A DNA stretch of 64,000 nucleotides, taken from NCBI RefSeq assembly GCF_014196845.1, contig NZ_JACIEM010000001.1, positions 124,001-188,000 on the forward strand, read 5' to 3'. The notes beneath the pieces were generated by a model that had not been told where the DNA came from, ran no database searches, and worked only from the letters and a program-made list of their open reading frames with translations. Positions 55,746 through 64,000 of the stretch are shown here, piece after piece; the stretch's first letter is position 1; each line of letters begins with the position of its first letter. This DNA is from Aurantimonas endophytica. Its GTDB lineage: Bacteria; Pseudomonadota; Alphaproteobacteria; Rhizobiales; Rhizobiaceae. The position numbers and the translations under genes were made by a program.

Positions 55746-57200
55746 ATGCTCGACCGTCCCGTAGTGACCGCTCCCCCGCTCGACGCCCCGCTGCGCCGCG
55801 GGCCGGCCAAGCCGAACCTGTTGTCGGTCGAGGAGGCCAAGTCCCTCGACGTGCAGTCGATGGCGGATCTGTTCAAGGACCACATCAACCCCGGCCAGTT
55901 CCACTTCATGAAGCTGCTCGGCTTCCACAAGGTGAAGGTCGAGAGCGCCGAGGGCATGTTCTACACCGACCAGAACGGCCGGAAAATCCTCGATTTCTTC
56001 GGCGGCTTCGGCTCGCTCGCCTTCGGTCACAACCACCCGCGGATCATCGAGGCGCGCCGGCGCTTCCAGGACGAGAAGCGGCACGAGATCGCCATCGCCT
56101 TCCTGTCGCAATACGCCTCGGCGCTGGCGAAGAACCTCGCCGCGGTCAGCCCCGGCAGCCTCGACATGGTCTTCCTCGGCTCGTCCGGCTCGGAAGCCAT
56201 GGAAGCCGCCGTCAAGGTCGCCGAGCGCGCCTCGGGCCGGAAGAACTGCAAGATCGTCCACGCCGAGAACTCGTTCCACGGCAAGACCAAGGGCGTCCTG
56301 TCGATCACCGACTCGACGCTCTACCAGGGCGAGTTCAAGCTGGTCGAGAACCGCTACAAGGTGCCGTTCGGCGACCTCAAGGCGCTGACCGCCTGCGTCG
56401 AGAGCGATCCCGACATCGGCGTCGTCGTGCTGGAGACGGTGCAGGGCGGCGGCGGCATCGTCCAGGCCTCGACCTATTACTGGCAGGGCGTGCGCGCCCT
56501 CTGCGACAAGCACAAGGTGATGTGGGTCGCCGACGAGGTGCAGTGCGGTTACGGCCGCACCGGCCGCTTCTACGCCTTCGAGCATCATGGCGTCGTGCCG
56601 GATGTTACAGCGCTCGCCAAGTCGCTCGGCGCCGGCAAGGCGGCGGTCGGTGCGATGATCGCCCGCCGCGAGGTCTACATGAAGGCCTACGGCACGCCGA
56701 AGACGGCGATGATCCACGCCCAGGCGACCTTCGGCGGCATCGGCGAGGCCTGCGTCACCGCGATCGAGGGACTGAACGTCCTCTATGACGAGGACCTGAT
56801 CGGCAATGCCGAGGAGGTCGGCGCCTATCTCCTCGAACGCCTGGAGGCGATCCGGCAGAAATACCCGACGATCATCAAGGAAGTGCGCGGCCAGGGCCTG
56901 ATGGTCGGGCTGGAGTTCCAGGACTTCTCGCGCACCCTGCCGCTGGCGCTGCGCCCGATGGTGGCGATCCTCGACGACAAACTGAAAGGCTCGCTGTCGG
57001 GCTTCATCGGGGCGCTGCTGCTGCGCGACTATGACGTGCTGGTCGCCTTCACCGAATACAACCGCAACGTCATCCGCCTCGAGCCGCCGCTGATCTGCGG
57101 CGAGGAGCATGTCGACCAGTTCTGCGACGCCCTGGACGACCTCCTGTCGCGCGGCATCGTGTCGATCGTGAAGGACTTCGTGAAGTCGCAGATGGGCTGA
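55746..57200 (+). CDS. Class III (PLP) aminotransferase
   Basis: A 484-residue class III aminotransferase, related to ornithine, GABA and diaminobutyrate aminotransferases. It has GSSGSEAMEAAVK (145-157), FHGKTKGVLSITDS, the D263-E264-V-Q motif and the PLP lysine K292 (TALAKSLGAGK). About 60 extra N-terminal residues and a C-terminal insertion distinguish it. AAGGAG precedes the ATG. Class III enzymes are uncommon in glycan clusters (DegT types are usual), so the substrate may be an amine added to the glycan or a keto-sugar. Confidence 0.88.
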   Translation: MLDRPVVTAPPLDAPLRRGPAKPNLLSVEEAKSLDVQSMADLFKDHINPGQFHFMKLLGFHKVKVESAEGMFYTDQNGRKILDFFGGFGSLAFGHNHPRIIEARRRFQDEKRHEIAIAFLSQYASALAKNLAAVSPGSLDMVFLGSSGSEAMEAAVKVAERASGRKNCKIVHAENSFHGKTKGVLSITDSTLYQGEFKLVENRYKVPFGDLKALTACVESDPDIGVVVLETVQGGGGIVQASTYYWQGVRALCDKHKVMWVADEVQCGYGRTGRFYAFEHHGVVPDVTALAKSLGAGKAAVGAMIARREVYMKAYGTPKTAMIHAQATFGGIGEACVTAIEGLNVLYDEDLIGNAEEVGAYLLERLEAIRQKYPTIIKEVRGQGLMVGLEFQDFSRTLPLALRPMVAILDDKLKGSLSGFIGALLLRDYDVLVAFTEYNRNVIRLEPPLICGEEHVDQFCDALDDLLSRGIVSIVKDFVKSQMG

Positions 57201-57262
57201 GCGCGACGCCTCGCGCCCGGCCGAAGCCTGCCCGATATCAACCTGACGCGGGGAAGCCCGGC

Positions 57263-58480
57263 ATGAGCATTGCAACCGACTTCCACCGCCCGATCGACTC
57301 CGGCCCGATGCGCGAGCTCGGCCGCCGCGTCGCCGGCTTCATGACCGCACGGGTCTTCTCGACACTGGCGGTCGCCGCCTTCGCACTCTTCGTCCTCCTG
57401 TCGTCGCTGTTCGGGCTGATCAAGCCGGAACACAACTGGGACATGGCGCCCTACATCGCGGCCTCGCTGGAGGACCGTTACGAGGGTCCGCAGGCGCTGC
57501 ATACGGCCGCCTGGGAGGCGACGCGCTACGGCATCTCTGACTTCCAGTGGTACGAGATCACCCGCGGCAACACCTACATCGTCGACCAGTTCGCCAATCC
57601 CGACCACTTCGTTTCGCAGCTGTCGATGTACCGGGTGAAGCTCGGCTATATCCTCGCGCTGCGCTATCTCGATCGTCTGGTCGAACCGGTGACCGCGACG
57701 GCCATCGTTGCCAGCCTGTCGACGCTGGTGGTCGGGCTCGTCCTGCTGGCCTGGGCAGTCCGGCACGGGTTCTCGCAATCGCTGCTGCTCGCCGCGCCCG
57801 TGCTGCTGCTCGCCGGCTATTTCGACATGGCGATGCTGGCGACGCCCGACATGATGATGGCGGCGTTCGGCATTCCGGGCATCTATCTTGCTGCCAAGGG
57901 CCGCTACTGGCTGTCGGTGCCGTTCCTGCTCGCCATGTTCCTGGTGCGCCCGGACGGAATCATCTTCCTCTTCGCCCTGCTGCTGGCGGCGCTCGCCTTC
58001 GGCCAGGGGCGGCTGCCGATGCTGCTCGCCTTCCTCGCCGCGGTACTGATGTATGGGCCGATCGCCGAGGCGGCCGGGCATCCCGGCTGGTGGCCGCATT
58101 ACTACTTCTCGAACATCGCGCTGCAGAACGACATGCGCGGCTTCGAGCCGGCCTTCAGCATCGGCGCCTATCTGCACGGCATCGTGCGGGGCATCAATGT
58201 CGGGCTGCGCTTCAACAACTGGCCGATGATCATGGCGGTGCTGCTGCTCGGCTGGCTGCTGCTCGCCGCCCGCGGCCGGGGGGCAGACCGGAATGCCACG
58301 ATGGTGCTCACCGCCATCGTCCTCTGCTTCATCGGCAAGTATGTGACCTTCCCGCTGCCGGACGACCGCGTCTACTTCATCTTCGTCGCGCCCTTCCTGA
58401 TGATCCTGCTCGAAGCCTGGAAGCCGGATTTCGCCACCGCCACCGCCGCCTTCACCCCGTCCGCTCGCCGGCCCAACTGA
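57263..58480 (+). CDS. Polytopic membrane protein, probable GT-C glycosyltransferase
   Basis: A 405-residue protein with about ten membrane helices. After the first helix (33-53) comes a periplasmic loop with acidic residues (KPEHNWDMAPY, E56 and D60), the usual place of the catalytic acid in GT-C enzymes that use polyprenyl-phosphate sugars. No family name can be given from sequence alone. Its place behind the UbiA/DprE1 pair makes it the likely pentosyltransferase of the cluster (inference). The FkbM gene begins nine bases later. Confidence 0.7.
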   Translation: MSIATDFHRPIDSGPMRELGRRVAGFMTARVFSTLAVAAFALFVLLSSLFGLIKPEHNWDMAPYIAASLEDRYEGPQALHTAAWEATRYGISDFQWYEITRGNTYIVDQFANPDHFVSQLSMYRVKLGYILALRYLDRLVEPVTATAIVASLSTLVVGLVLLAWAVRHGFSQSLLLAAPVLLLAGYFDMAMLATPDMMMAAFGIPGIYLAAKGRYWLSVPFLLAMFLVRPDGIIFLFALLLAALAFGQGRLPMLLAFLAAVLMYGPIAEAAGHPGWWPHYYFSNIALQNDMRGFEPAFSIGAYLHGIVRGINVGLRFNNWPMIMAVLLLGWLLLAARGRGADRNATMVLTAIVLCFIGKYVTFPLPDDRVYFIFVAPFLMILLEAWKPDFATATAAFTPSARRPN

Positions 58481-58489
58481 GATATCGCC

Positions 58490-59245
58490 ATGTCCCGTCT
58501 GTCCCATGCCGCACGCATCGCCGTTTCCCTCGGGCTTCCGGCAGGCCTTCTCGATCGCGCGCCCGCTCTGCTTGGCACGCGCTATCTCGCCAAGGCCGCG
58601 ATCCGGGCGCGCCTCGGCAGGGGCCGGCCTTTCGTCATGGTCAATGTCGGCGCCTGCGACGGCGTCCTCTTCGACGACGTGACGCCCTGGCTGCATCGCA
58701 TCCCCAATGCCCGGGCCGTGCTGGTCGAGCCGATTCCCTACAACCAGCAGCGCCTGCGCAGGAACTACCCTGACACCGAGCGCTTCGTCATCGAGCCGGT
58801 GGCGATCACCCGCGAGACCGGCACGATAGCCATCCGCACCTTCGAGGCCGAGGCGCTGGAGGCCGGGACGCTGCCGATCGAGTTCATCGGCTGCTCCTCC
58901 GTCACCGACACCAACCTGATGTCCGGCAAGGACGCCTGGGGCAAGGAGGACGCGAACTTCTCGAATTTCGCCCAGCACCTGAAGGACATCAGCGTGCCGT
59001 CCGAGCCGCTGCAGACCGTCCTCGACCGCAACCGGCTCGACCATATCGACGCCTTCCTGGTCGATTGCGAGGGCGCCGACTGGGTGGTGTTCGACCAGTT
59101 CGACATCGCCCGCTACCGCCCCGGCATGATCAAGGTGGAGATCGGCGCGCTGCCGGCCGCCGAGATCGGCCAGGTCGTCGTCAAGCTGAAGACCGCCGGA
59201 TACAGCGTCGGCTTCTACGGCGAGGACGTCTGGGCCTTCGCCTGA
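58490..59245 (+). CDS. FkbM-family methyltransferase
   Basis: A 251-residue SAM-dependent methyltransferase. The SAM motif reads VMVNVGACDGVLFDDV, then AVLVEPIPYNQQRL, and the family segment IDAFLVDCEGADWVVFDQFD is clear. FkbM enzymes make methyl ethers on sugars or polyketides; here O-methylation of the glycan is likely. It is the last gene of the tight plus-strand run. A 127-bp gap follows before the dehydrogenase gene. Confidence 0.87.
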   Translation: MSRLSHAARIAVSLGLPAGLLDRAPALLGTRYLAKAAIRARLGRGRPFVMVNVGACDGVLFDDVTPWLHRIPNARAVLVEPIPYNQQRLRRNYPDTERFVIEPVAITRETGTIAIRTFEAEALEAGTLPIEFIGCSSVTDTNLMSGKDAWGKEDANFSNFAQHLKDISVPSEPLQTVLDRNRLDHIDAFLVDCEGADWVVFDQFDIARYRPGMIKVEIGALPAAEIGQVVVKLKTAGYSVGFYGEDVWAFA

Positions 59246-59372
59246 GCGGCGCTGACCGCGCGCGTCGACCGTCGAGGTCGCCGCCGGCTTTCCCCGTGTC
59301 GCAAATGAGTGCCGCGTCTCTTGCAGCGCCGGGCTAAGCTCGCGCTCGCGAAGAGTCGGGGAGCAGCGGACA

Positions 59373-61886
59373 ATGGAATCACACGCGCGGGCGGTGGTGA
59401 TCGGGGGCGGGGTGGTCGGCGTGTCGACGCTCTACCATCTGGCGAAGAAGGGCTGGAGCGACAGCATCCTCCTCGAGCGCAAGGAGCTGACCTCCGGCTC
59501 CACCTGGCATGCAGCCGGGCTCCTGCCGCTGTTCAACATGAGCTACTCGGTCGGGCAGCTGCACCGCTATTCGGTGCGTTTCTATCGCGAACTGCAGGAG
59601 GAGACCGGCATGAATGTCGGTTTCTCCAACGTCACCAACATCCGCCTGGCCCGAACCAAGGACCGCTGGGACGAGTTCCAGTACTATGCCGGCATCGCCG
59701 AGACGATCGGCGTCAAGGTCAAGATGCTGACGCCCGACGAGCTGAAGGAAGTCTGGCCGCTCTGCGAGACCGACGGCATCCTCGGCGCCATCCAGCATCC
59801 CGACGACGGCTACATCCAGCCGGCCGACCTGACGCAGGCGCTGGCCAAGGGCGCCCGCGATCTCGGCGCGAAGATCTACCGGAACACGGCCGTGACGGCG
59901 ATCGAGCAGCTGGAGTCCGGCGAGTGGTCGGTGACGACCGACAAGGGCACCATCGTCTGCGAGCACGTCGTCTCGGCGACCGGGAATTTCGCCCGCCGCA
60001 CCGGGCGCATGGTCGGGCTCGACGTGCCGGTGATCCCGGTCGAGCACCAGTACATCGTCACCGAGCCGCATCCGGCGATCGTCGAGCGGCGGCGCCAGGG
60101 GCTGCCGGAGATGGGCGTGCTGCGCGAGAGCGACTCGGCCTGGTATATGCGCGAGGAGAATGGCGGCCTGCTGCTCGGTCCCTACGAGAAGGGCGCGCCC
60201 TGCTGCTACATCGACGGGCCGGACGATGCGTCCGAATACGAGCTCTTCCAGGAAGATCTCGACCGGCTGATGCCGCATATCGAGACGGCGATCACGCGCG
60301 TCCCGGCCTTCGGCGAGGTCGGCATCAAGAAGGTCTATAATGGTGCCATCGCCTATACGCCCGACGGCTCGCCGATCGTCGGTCCGGCGCCGGGGCTGGA
60401 GGGTTTCTGGCTGAACGAGGGCCATTCCTTCGGCATCACCGCCGCCGGCGGCGCCGGCTGGCAGCTCGCCGAGTGGATCGTCGACGGCCAGCCAACCGTC
60501 GACATGGTCGGCGTCGACCCGCGCCGCTTCGGCCCCTACGCCACCGAAGGCTACCTCATCGCCAAGAACGAGGAAGCCTACGCCAACGTCTTCACCACGC
60601 ACTATCCCGACGAGGAGCGTCCCGCCGCGCGGCCGCTGAAGACCTCGCCCTCTTACGACCGCCAGAAGGCCCTCGGTGCCGTCTTCGGCTCGGTCTATGG
60701 CTGGGAGCGCGCCAACTGGTTCGCGCCCGAGGGGACGTCGGTTTCGGAGGAAGAACTCGACCTCGGTGCCGAGGTGCTGACCAACGAGAACCACGCACCG
60801 GCGGACGCGAACGGCGTCATCCGGGAGAAATGGTCGTTCCGCCGCTCGAACTATTTCGACCATGTCGGCGACGAGGTGAGGGCGGTGACGGAGGGCGTCG
60901 GCCTTCTCGACCTCACCGCCTTCGCCAAGACAGAGGTTTCGGGACCGGGCGCGCGCGCCTGGCTCGATTCGATCCTCGCCAACCGCATTCCGAACGCGCG
61001 CGGACGCGTCGCGCTGTGCCATCTCCTGACCGTGACGGGCGGCGTGCGCGCCGAGTTCACCGTCTACGAATGGGCGCCGGGCCGCTTCTACCTGGTATCG
61101 GCCGGCGGCTACGAGCGGATCGACCACGACAATCTGCGCCGGCTCCTGCCGACAGACGGGTCGGTGACGCTGAAGCCCCTGACCGAGCAGCTCGGCGTCC
61201 TGGTTCTGGCCGGTCCGCGCGCTCGCGACGTGCTGGCCAAGCTGACGCGCAGCGACCTCTCCAACGCCGCTTTCCCGTGGCTGACCGGCAAGGCGATCTC
61301 GGTGGGGACCGCGAGTGCGCATGCGCTGCGGGTCAATTTCGTCGGCGAGCTAGGCTGGGAGCTGCATCATCCGATCGGCATGCAGAATGCGCTCTTTGAT
61401 GCGCTGCTGGCGGCGGGTGCCGAGTTCGGCATCAGTCCGTTCGGCATCAGGGCGATGAACGCCATGGCGCTGGAGAAGTCCTACCGCCAGCTGCCGCGCG
61501 AACTTTCCATCGAATACAACGCCTTCGAGTCGGGGCTTGAGAGGTTCGTTCACCCGAACAAGGGCGATTTCATCGGCCGCGACGCGGTCGTGCGGGCGCG
61601 GGAGGCGGGCCTGCGCTGGTCCTTCGCGACGCTGGAGATCCACGATGTCGAGGATGCCGACGCCCGCGGGTCGGAGCCGATCTATGCCGAGGGTGCCCTG
61701 ATCGGGCGCGCGACTAACGGCGGCTACGGCTGGCGAGTCGGCAAGAGCCTCGCGCTGGCGATGCTGGAACCCGCATATGCCGCCGAAGGCACGAAGCTCG
61801 AGATCAAAATCCTCGGCCGGCTTCATGCTGCGACGGTGATCGGTGAGAGCCCGTTCGACCCCGACAATGAGCGCCTGAAAGCCTGA
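59373..61886 (+). CDS. Dimethylglycine dehydrogenase-like FAD/GcvT fusion protein
   Basis: An 837-residue protein. Residues 1-430 form an FAD-dependent (DAO) domain with VIGGGVVGVSTLYHLAKKG and SGSTWHAAG, where H46 matches the covalent-FAD His of rat dimethylglycine dehydrogenase. Residues 430-837 form a GcvT-type tetrahydrofolate-binding domain (YFDHVGDEVRAV, LDLTAFAKTEVSG, FVGELGWELHHPIG, GIRAMNAMALEKSYR). The family oxidises N-methyl glycines and passes the methyl to folate. Sarcosine or another N-methyl amine are alternatives. A GATase1-AraC regulator lies 1 kb downstream. Confidence 0.9.
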   Translation: MESHARAVVIGGGVVGVSTLYHLAKKGWSDSILLERKELTSGSTWHAAGLLPLFNMSYSVGQLHRYSVRFYRELQEETGMNVGFSNVTNIRLARTKDRWDEFQYYAGIAETIGVKVKMLTPDELKEVWPLCETDGILGAIQHPDDGYIQPADLTQALAKGARDLGAKIYRNTAVTAIEQLESGEWSVTTDKGTIVCEHVVSATGNFARRTGRMVGLDVPVIPVEHQYIVTEPHPAIVERRRQGLPEMGVLRESDSAWYMREENGGLLLGPYEKGAPCCYIDGPDDASEYELFQEDLDRLMPHIETAITRVPAFGEVGIKKVYNGAIAYTPDGSPIVGPAPGLEGFWLNEGHSFGITAAGGAGWQLAEWIVDGQPTVDMVGVDPRRFGPYATEGYLIAKNEEAYANVFTTHYPDEERPAARPLKTSPSYDRQKALGAVFGSVYGWERANWFAPEGTSVSEEELDLGAEVLTNENHAPADANGVIREKWSFRRSNYFDHVGDEVRAVTEGVGLLDLTAFAKTEVSGPGARAWLDSILANRIPNARGRVALCHLLTVTGGVRAEFTVYEWAPGRFYLVSAGGYERIDHDNLRRLLPTDGSVTLKPLTEQLGVLVLAGPRARDVLAKLTRSDLSNAAFPWLTGKAISVGTASAHALRVNFVGELGWELHHPIGMQNALFDALLAAGAEFGISPFGIRAMNAMALEKSYRQLPRELSIEYNAFESGLERFVHPNKGDFIGRDAVVRAREAGLRWSFATLEIHDVEDADARGSEPIYAEGALIGRATNGGYGWRVGKSLALAMLEPAYAAEGTKLEIKILGRLHAATVIGESPFDPDNERLKA

Positions 61887-62007
61887 TCCTGGCTCGGGGC
61901 AGTTATCTGCATGGCGGGATGCTCCTTGAAACTGCGTCGAGGCCGCAGTTGGTTCAGTGACGGTTTTGTGAATTGCGCGCCTTACGGTTCGGCGAGACCT
62001 TTTCGCA

Positions 62008-62901
62008 ATGCGCCATGGGATCCGCAGTTTCGCAGCCCTGTCGATTGCCTTCGCCGCCGCCGCGACGATCGACGCGTCTCGGCCCGCTACCGCTCAGCAG
62101 CGCGGCCTCGGCGATCTTGGCGCAACCCGGACGCCGGCCGTTGAAGGCGGCACGAAGGTCGATGTCGAACTGATCCTGGCGGTCGACGTCTCCTGGTCGA
62201 TGGATCGCGGCGAGCAGGAGATTCAGCGTGCGGGCTATGCCGCCGCTTTTCGCAGCCAGGACGTGCAGAAGGCGATCCTGAATGGCGTCAACGGACGCGT
62301 CGCGGTCGCCTATATCGAGTGGGCCGGAAGCTTCGCGCAGTCGGTGGTCGTGCCCTGGACGCTGATCGATTCCCGCGAAGCGGCCGATGGCTTCGCCTAC
62401 CGGCTGCAGACCGAGGAGCCTGAACGCGAGCGCCGCACGTCGGTTGCCGCCGCCATCGATTTTGCCGTGCCGCTGTTCGAGCGCAACGGCTTCGACGGTC
62501 TGCGGCGGGTGATCGACATTTCCGGCGACGGCCCGAACAACCAGGGCCGGCCGGTGACCGACGCCCGCGATCACGCGATCGGGCGGGGCGTGACGATCAA
62601 CGGCCTGCCGCTGATGACCTCCGGCAGCTATGCCTCATGGGGCTCCATTCCCGACCTCGATCTCTATTACGAGAACTGCGTCATCGGCGGTCCCGGCGCC
62701 TTCATGATCCCGGTCAACGACTGGTCGCAGTTTCCCGAGGCGGTCCGACGCAAGCTGGTGATGGAACTCGCCGGCGACTGGGACATCGAGGCGGAGGACG
62801 AGGCGCAGGTGATGCGGACGCAGGGCAGCGGCGTCGACTGTATGATCGGCGAACGCATGTGGCAGGATCGTCAGCAGCGCTGGATGGACGGCTACCAGTA
62901 G
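62008..62901 (+). CDS. DUF1194 secreted protein with von Willebrand A fold
   Basis: A 297-residue protein. A signal peptide (1 to about 30, ending ATAQ) is followed by a vWA-like domain with the metal-site motif DVSWSMD (D60, S62, S64) and GRVAVAYIEWAG, matching DUF1194, frequent in Hyphomicrobiales and of unknown function. It is predicted periplasmic. Only three Cys-poor regions occur and no membrane anchor. It lies between the dehydrogenase and the convergent regulator, without obvious functional link. Confidence 0.88.
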   Translation: MRHGIRSFAALSIAFAAAATIDASRPATAQQRGLGDLGATRTPAVEGGTKVDVELILAVDVSWSMDRGEQEIQRAGYAAAFRSQDVQKAILNGVNGRVAVAYIEWAGSFAQSVVVPWTLIDSREAADGFAYRLQTEEPERERRTSVAAAIDFAVPLFERNGFDGLRRVIDISGDGPNNQGRPVTDARDHAIGRGVTINGLPLMTSGSYASWGSIPDLDLYYENCVIGGPGAFMIPVNDWSQFPEAVRRKLVMELAGDWDIEAEDEAQVMRTQGSGVDCMIGERMWQDRQQRWMDGYQ

Positions 62902-62929
62902 CGGCGCCGGGCAAACCTGGCAGCGCTTT

Positions 62930-63976
62930 TCAAGCCGGCGTCAGCGCCGCCCGGGCCGCGCGCTCCTGCTGCGGCGAGCGGTCGTAGAGTTCACGATAGC
63001 ATTTGGAGAAGTGCGACGCCGAGACGAAGCCGCAGGCAACGGCGATCTCGACAATGGGCAGTTGCGACTGCACCAGGAGATGACGGGCGCGATCGAGCCG
63101 GATCTCCAGGTAATAGCGCGCCGGCGAGCGCCCCATCTCCTTGTCGAAAAGCCGCTCCACCTGTCGGCGCGAAAGGCCGACATGCCGGGCGATCTCCACC
63201 AGCGACAGCGGGTCGGAGAGATTGGCTTCCATGATCTCGATCACCCGCAGCACCTTGCCGTGCTGGATGCCGAGCCTTGCCCGCAGCGGCAGGCGTTGCC
63301 GATCGTGGGCGCTACGGACCCGGTCGGTGAGGGCCTGTTCGCAGACCCGGTTCACCACCTCGTCACCCTGATCGTGACCGATCAGGGCCAGCATCATATC
63401 GAGCGACGCGGTGCCGCCGGCGCAGGTGTAGATGTTGTGGTCGATCTCGAAGAGGTCGGCATAGACGTCGGCGCGCGGGAAGGCCTCCGCGAAGCCGGGC
63501 AGGTTCTCCCAGTGGATGGCACAGCGCCGGTCGGCGAGAAGGCCGGCCCGGGCGAGGATCCAGGCAGCCGTGCAGAGGCCGCCGACGGAGATGCCGCGCT
63601 GATGCGCCTCGCGCAGATAGGAGAGGGTGCTGCGGTCGGTGAAATCCTCGACCAGTATGCCGGAACACGCAAACACCATCGAGGGACGCCGCTCGCCCGG
63701 CAATGCCCGGCGTTCGTCTTCGACGGAGGCGGAGACGGAAACCTCGACGCCGTTCGATGCCCGCACCGGCCGGCCGTCGGGTGACGCCAGCCGCCAGCGA
63801 TAGATCTCGCGGCCGACGATGCGGTTGGCGATGCGCAGCGGTTCGATCGCCGTTGCGAAGGCGATCATCGAGAAATTCGGGACGAGCAGGAAGACGATCG
63901 TGCGCTTTGGCGCGTGCTCAGGCTCGACGGATCGAGGCGGACGTTCCAGCTCCACGGACCCGTTGGTCCTCATCAT
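62930..63976 (-). CDS. GATase1-like AraC-family regulator (GlxA/GbdR/CdhR type)
   Basis: A 348-residue regulator. Residues about 25-215 form a DJ-1/PfpI-like domain (IVFLLVPNFSMIAFATAIEPLRIAN, ICGG-type turn GGLCTAAWILARAG). Residues 240-340 form an AraC double helix-turn-helix (LSLVEIARHVGLSRRQVERLF; IVEIAVACGFVSASHFSKCYR). The family includes GbdR and CdhR, activators of glycine betaine, dimethylglycine and carnitine use. With the dehydrogenase 1 kb away this one may control N-methylglycine catabolism. Start is one of two adjacent ATGs. Confidence 0.88.
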   Translation of the reverse strand: MMRTNGSVELERPPRSVEPEHAPKRTIVFLLVPNFSMIAFATAIEPLRIANRIVGREIYRWRLASPDGRPVRASNGVEVSVSASVEDERRALPGERRPSMVFACSGILVEDFTDRSTLSYLREAHQRGISVGGLCTAAWILARAGLLADRRCAIHWENLPGFAEAFPRADVYADLFEIDHNIYTCAGGTASLDMMLALIGHDQGDEVVNRVCEQALTDRVRSAHDRQRLPLRARLGIQHGKVLRVIEIMEANLSDPLSLVEIARHVGLSRRQVERLFDKEMGRSPARYYLEIRLDRARHLLVQSQLPIVEIAVACGFVSASHFSKCYRELYDRSPQQERAARAALTPA

Positions 63977-64000
63977 TGCCGATGGTACTCCGCATCACGC

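Overview
The window is high-GC DNA from an alphaproteobacterium of the Hyphomicrobiales type, perhaps near Aurantimonadaceae. That placement rests on gene order and protein style (fabH-ihfA-merR, rplM-rpsI, trxB-lysR, greA-carB, DUF2842, DUF1194); no 16S gene is present. No insertion sequence, prophage, CRISPR array or rRNA operon is visible. One tRNA gene, tRNA-Pro(GGG), lies at 4301-4377.

Layout. 1-1.5 kb: end of fabH, then ihfA and a MerR regulator. 1.6-4.1 kb: galE and a phosphohexomutase (minus strand) making sugar-nucleotide precursors. 4.3-8.0 kb: the tRNA, two small acidic proteins (one DUF2934), and an Rrf2-regulated pair (GliT-like flavoprotein, methyltransferase) with a palindrome over the regulator start codon. 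8.2-15.3 kb: a polysaccharide locus (cysQ-like phosphatase, two initiating sugar-phosphate transferases, Wza-like lipoprotein, GT25, O-antigen ligase/polymerase, sugar epimerase). 15.3-21.6 kb: housekeeping (DUF2842, ctaA, argC, DegT aminotransferase, agmatinase, metK). 22-27.4 kb: membrane-bound nucleotide-sugar dehydratase/epimerase, then glmU and glmS. 27.5-30.6 kb: rpsI, rplM, a thioesterase, a crotonase lacking the usual catalytic glutamates, and a CoA-binding protein. 30.6-38 kb: diguanylate cyclase, two Gfo/Idh/MocA dehydrogenases, metY, a cupin and a cytochrome P450. 38-43.2 kb: an exported protein made of eight 22-36-residue repeats, a membrane-anchored SOUL protein, a possible small RNA, a PPP-type phosphatase, a LysR regulator and trxB. 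43.4-51 kb: TrkH, two glycosyltransferases, greA and carB.

The most distinctive region is 51.4-59.2 kb, seven closely spaced plus-strand genes: a HAD phosphatase fused to a UbiA-type phosphoribosyl-polyprenyl transferase, a DprE1-like oxidase, a small four-helix transporter, an extended SDR, a class III aminotransferase, a GT-C-like membrane protein and an FkbM methyltransferase. The first two correspond to the mycobacterial decaprenyl-phosphoryl-arabinose pathway and resemble the Azorhizobium noe genes for Nod-factor arabinosylation. The set reads as a route that makes a polyprenyl-phosphate pentose, moves it across the membrane and transfers it to an exported acceptor, with amino and methyl decoration. 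The classical second epimerisation enzyme (DprE2) is not present.

The right end (59.4-64 kb) holds a dimethylglycine-dehydrogenase-like flavoprotein, a secreted DUF1194 protein and a GATase1-AraC regulator resembling GbdR/CdhR, suggesting methylated-glycine catabolism.
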